Assembly (NCBI GenBank): GCA_024036415.1
Contig: JAMWET010001300.1
Location: 1,295,501-1,359,500 of the forward strand
Reading direction: 5' to 3'
DNA from: Prochilodus magdalenae
Taxonomy: Eukaryota > Chordata > Actinopteri > Characiformes > Prochilodontidae
Length of the DNA: 64,000 bases
Positions 63,301 through 64,000 of the stretch are shown here, piece by piece. The position numbers were made by a program, and so were the translations under genes. The notes under the pieces were generated by a model that was not told the DNA's origin, made no database searches, and worked only from the letters and a program-made list of their open reading frames with translations. Position 1 is the first letter of the stretch. Each line of letters starts with the position of its first letter.

Positions 63301-63440
63301 TAGCAGCAGCAGCACCATGAGGTCAGAGGCTGTCTTGAGCTGGGCTACGTCCTCCTCTCTTTCACTTTCCACAGTCTGGCCAACCACATCCAATAGACAC
63401 TCCACCAGCCCTGCCTCCACCAGCTGCAGCTTTATCACAT
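54223..63440 (-). CDS. rap1gds1: Rap1 GTPase-GDP dissociation stimulator 1 (SmgGDS), C-terminal eight exons, partial
   Basis: Minus-strand exons in transcript order: 63440-63297, 61156-61025, 60206-60072, 59679-59554, 57702-57563, 56891-56765, 56471-56349 and 54350-54223, with matching phases: 350 residues plus TAA. They correspond to about the last 355 residues of the 607-residue human protein. SmgGDS is a cytosolic armadillo-repeat protein that binds polybasic small GTPases such as RhoA and Rap1, acting as exchange factor for Rho and as chaperone before prenylation. The array of ARM repeats is plain (HLVTMATSEH, NEALVALGLIAAL, QLQLAGALAIANFARN, VQHAALSALRNLAIP). The C terminus HENKTVAHQASLTEQRL is nearly the human one. 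The 5' exons lie beyond position 64000; none was seen between 63441 and 64000. Convergent with tspan5, as I recall for mammals. Confidence 0.96.
54428..55505 (-). mobile_element. decayed Tc1/mariner-like element in rap1gds1 intron
   Basis: Ends CAGTGCTGGGCACTGG on the left and the complement of CTGTGCAAAAGTCTTTGGCACC on the right, each next to TA. On the minus strand within 54606-54788 a transposase scrap reads GCVAVKKPLLRKGHKLEH, resembling the conserved Tc1 segment VAVKKPLL-RK. The rest is too eroded to translate. Confidence 0.6.
55571..55605. repeat. (AT)n microsatellite
   Basis: AT dinucleotides in the last rap1gds1 intron, just outside the Tc1-like element that ends at 55505. Confidence 0.85.
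56349..56471 (-). CDS. rap1gds1: rap1gds1 exon (second to last)
   Basis: After agattcag, completes an Ala codon, then EKDFVGATLVQVLHKLL and KYNSMILICSVMGS, donor TCAG|gtgagg. Two residues shorter than human at the 5' boundary (Gly-Thr missing before Ala-Glu-Lys-Asp). Confidence 0.93.
56765..56891 (-). CDS. rap1gds1: rap1gds1 exon (third to last)
   Basis: ttaacag|GAAGTGGTC to TTAG|gtaaca. Encodes EVVRAVIQCGGVKHLVT through ALVALGLIAALDL, one full ARM repeat; starts in phase 0. Confidence 0.94.
56960..57540 (-). mobile_element. second decayed copy of the same Tc1-like family, truncated
   Basis: The right end CACCGCACTG next to TA at 57541, with gacttttgcaccgcactg resembling the terminus of the copy at 54428-55505. 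Bases 57100-57240 share a long stretch with 54585-54710 (ctcagtaagggcttcttgac, agctacacatccttcag, gaggaaggatggacaca). The left boundary is uncertain and no matching end was found beside the exon at 56891. Confidence 0.55.
57563..57702 (-). CDS. rap1gds1: rap1gds1 exon (fourth to last)
   Basis: Starts after a GT-rich tract and cattgaag; encodes ADAADQLGTNRKLVERL, VEWCEAKDHAGVMGESN and RLLSALIRHSKSK, donor AAAG|gtcaaa. The acceptor was chosen over nearby options because only it keeps phase with the preceding exon. Confidence 0.93.
58169..58701 (-). mobile_element. non-autonomous Tc1-like element with transposase N-terminal remnant
   Basis: 533 bp with TA on both sides (58167-58168, 58702-58703) and inverted ends CAGGGGTTGGACAATGAAAC / GTTTCATTGTCCAAACCCTG. 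The interior encodes on the minus strand (58214-58516) a 100-aa frame with helix-turn-helix features of Tc1-type transposases (IPEFKRGHIVGARLAG, VTKTASLCDVSRATVSRVMS) and no catalytic domain. It is an internally deleted derivative lying in a rap1gds1 intron. Confidence 0.85.
58214..58516 (-). pseudogene. truncated Tc1-type transposase, DNA-binding domain only
   Basis: Starts MGDIPEFKRGHIVGARL. The first helix-turn-helix (KTASLCDVSRATVSRVM) is intact and an R-K basic hook follows (NCGRKRTLSERDV). The frame then decays and no DDE residues follow, because the element's 3' part is deleted. Confidence 0.75.
59554..59679 (-). CDS. rap1gds1: rap1gds1 exon (fifth to last)
   Basis: tttcatcag|TGGTGAAC to GCAAG|gtagct, encoding VVNKSKMLTAGVADVVLKFL and FKLLGTLRMLIDTQ. 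126 nt, phase 1 at both ends. Confidence 0.95.
60072..60206 (-). CDS. rap1gds1: rap1gds1 exon (sixth to last)
   Basis: cccatcag|ATGGAAAC to CCCAG|gtcagt: DGNCIHMVDTGIVQMLLELL, DRHVEEGNVTVQHAALSAL. 135 nt, symmetric phase 1; one ARM repeat. Confidence 0.95.
61025..61156 (-). CDS. rap1gds1: rap1gds1 exon (seventh to last)
   Basis: ttttccag|ATGAGTCA to AAATG|gtaaga: DESMQKLFEGGKGSVFQRVL, then SWVPSNNHQLQLAGALAIAN. 132 nt, symmetric phase 1. Almost identical to human. Confidence 0.96.
61157..63296 (-). other. rap1gds1 intron, no internal gene
   Basis: 2.1 kb AT-rich intron between the exons at 63297-63440 and 61025-61156. No transposon ends or RNA gene recognised. Confidence 0.6.
63297..63440 (-). 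CDS. rap1gds1: rap1gds1 exon (eighth to last), first in window
   Basis: cttttgcag|ATGTGATA to GGAG|gtacat: DVIKLQLVEAGLVECLLDVV, then an acidic linker (ESEREEDVAQ) and ASDLMVLLLLG. 144 nt, symmetric phase 1. The preceding exon, ending near LAEN in the human protein, is outside the window. Confidence 0.93.
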
Positions 63441-63450
63441 CTGCAAAAGA

Positions 63451-63510
63451 GAGAAAGAGAGAGAAAGAGCAAAAAAAAAAAAAAAAGAGCGAAAAAGACA
63501 GAGAGATGAA
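63451..63510. repeat. GA/A-rich low-complexity tract
   Basis: gagaaagagagagaaagagc followed by 16 A and more GA. On the minus strand it is a long pyrimidine tract ending 10 bases from the rap1gds1 exon acceptor. Confidence 0.85.
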
Positions 63511-63589
63511 CTAGACCGCACATTTTCATTAGCACCCACAGTATCACAGCAGTAATCAAGCACATATCTATTTACACGGTTTTGTGTTT

Positions 63590-63590
<1 letters not shown>

Positions 63591-63638
<48 letters not shown>
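63591..63638. repeat. (CAGA)n microsatellite
   Basis: Twelve perfect copies of the tetranucleotide; 150 bp upstream (minus strand) of a rap1gds1 exon. Confidence 0.95.
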
Positions 63639-64000
63639 ACGAACCATGCTCTGAAACTGTGAGACCAGGCCGACATGTGCACTGATTCAGCAGTTTTAAA
63701 AAGAGCTAGTTATTAACTAATTTGAGATGATCATATAACAGTATCCTGCTCACACACTTTACAGCCCTACAAGAACAAATACACAACATGTCTTTTTGTC
63801 TACTGCCAACTTGTATGTTCTCCAGTACTGTGGTAAACAGCCATGTGTTTAAGGAATGCACCATGTAAAATAATTCCAGATTTATAATTATAAAAGAAAA
63901 AAGCAGTGGTAAATTTTAAAAGGGGACATTTGTAATTGTATACATTTTTAAAACAAGTGTATTTTGCATCTCATTTCATTCTAACAGTCATAAATGTAGA

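Noticed and set aside
63590..63640. CRISPR-like periodic repeat
   Set aside because: It is a simple (CAGA)n microsatellite without spacers, in a vertebrate genome.

Overview
This window is vertebrate nuclear DNA, almost certainly from a teleost fish. Coding sequence lies in short GT-AG exons separated by kilobase introns. The rest is AT-rich and carries fish-type Tc1/mariner relics, an L2-like LINE tail, a SINE ending in the 'CTCTGGATAAGAGCG' L2-type tail, MITE-like palindromes and many microsatellites. The repeat families resemble those I know from otophysan fishes (characins, catfishes), but species cannot be fixed from sequence alone.

Layout. 1-14.9 kb: no protein gene recognised; decayed DNA transposons, two related copies of a GGTTCT/AGAACC-rich repeat, an L2-like LINE 3' end, and one possible non-coding first exon on the minus strand near 7.6 kb. 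14.96-20.68 kb (+): a complete four-exon TGF-beta superfamily ligand (375 aa predicted) with signal peptide, prodomain, furin-like site and a mature cystine-knot domain lacking the usual interchain cysteine. Its second intron holds a broken Tc1 element sitting inside an older, different Tc1-like element. 21-23.4 kb: repeats and a possible solo LTR. 23.8-42.6 kb (+): tspan5, all eight coding exons, 268 aa, preceded by a CpG-rich promoter-like stretch; two candidate alternative 3' exons follow at 47.7-47.84 kb. 54.2-63.4 kb (-): the last eight coding exons of rap1gds1 (SmgGDS), 350 residues of armadillo repeats plus stop; its 5' exons lie beyond the right edge.

The convergent tspan5/rap1gds1 pair matches the arrangement I recall for human 4q23 (RAP1GDS1-TSPAN5), so it looks like old vertebrate synteny. 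The TGF-beta ligand on the far side of tspan5 is the unexpected member: I know of no TGF-beta gene at that place in mammals (EIF4E lies there). The genes do not form one pathway: Tspan5 escorts ADAM10 at membranes, Rap1gds1 chaperones small GTPases, and the ligand is secreted.

All exon boundaries were set by hand from reading frame, splice consensus and phase continuity; nothing was aligned by computer.
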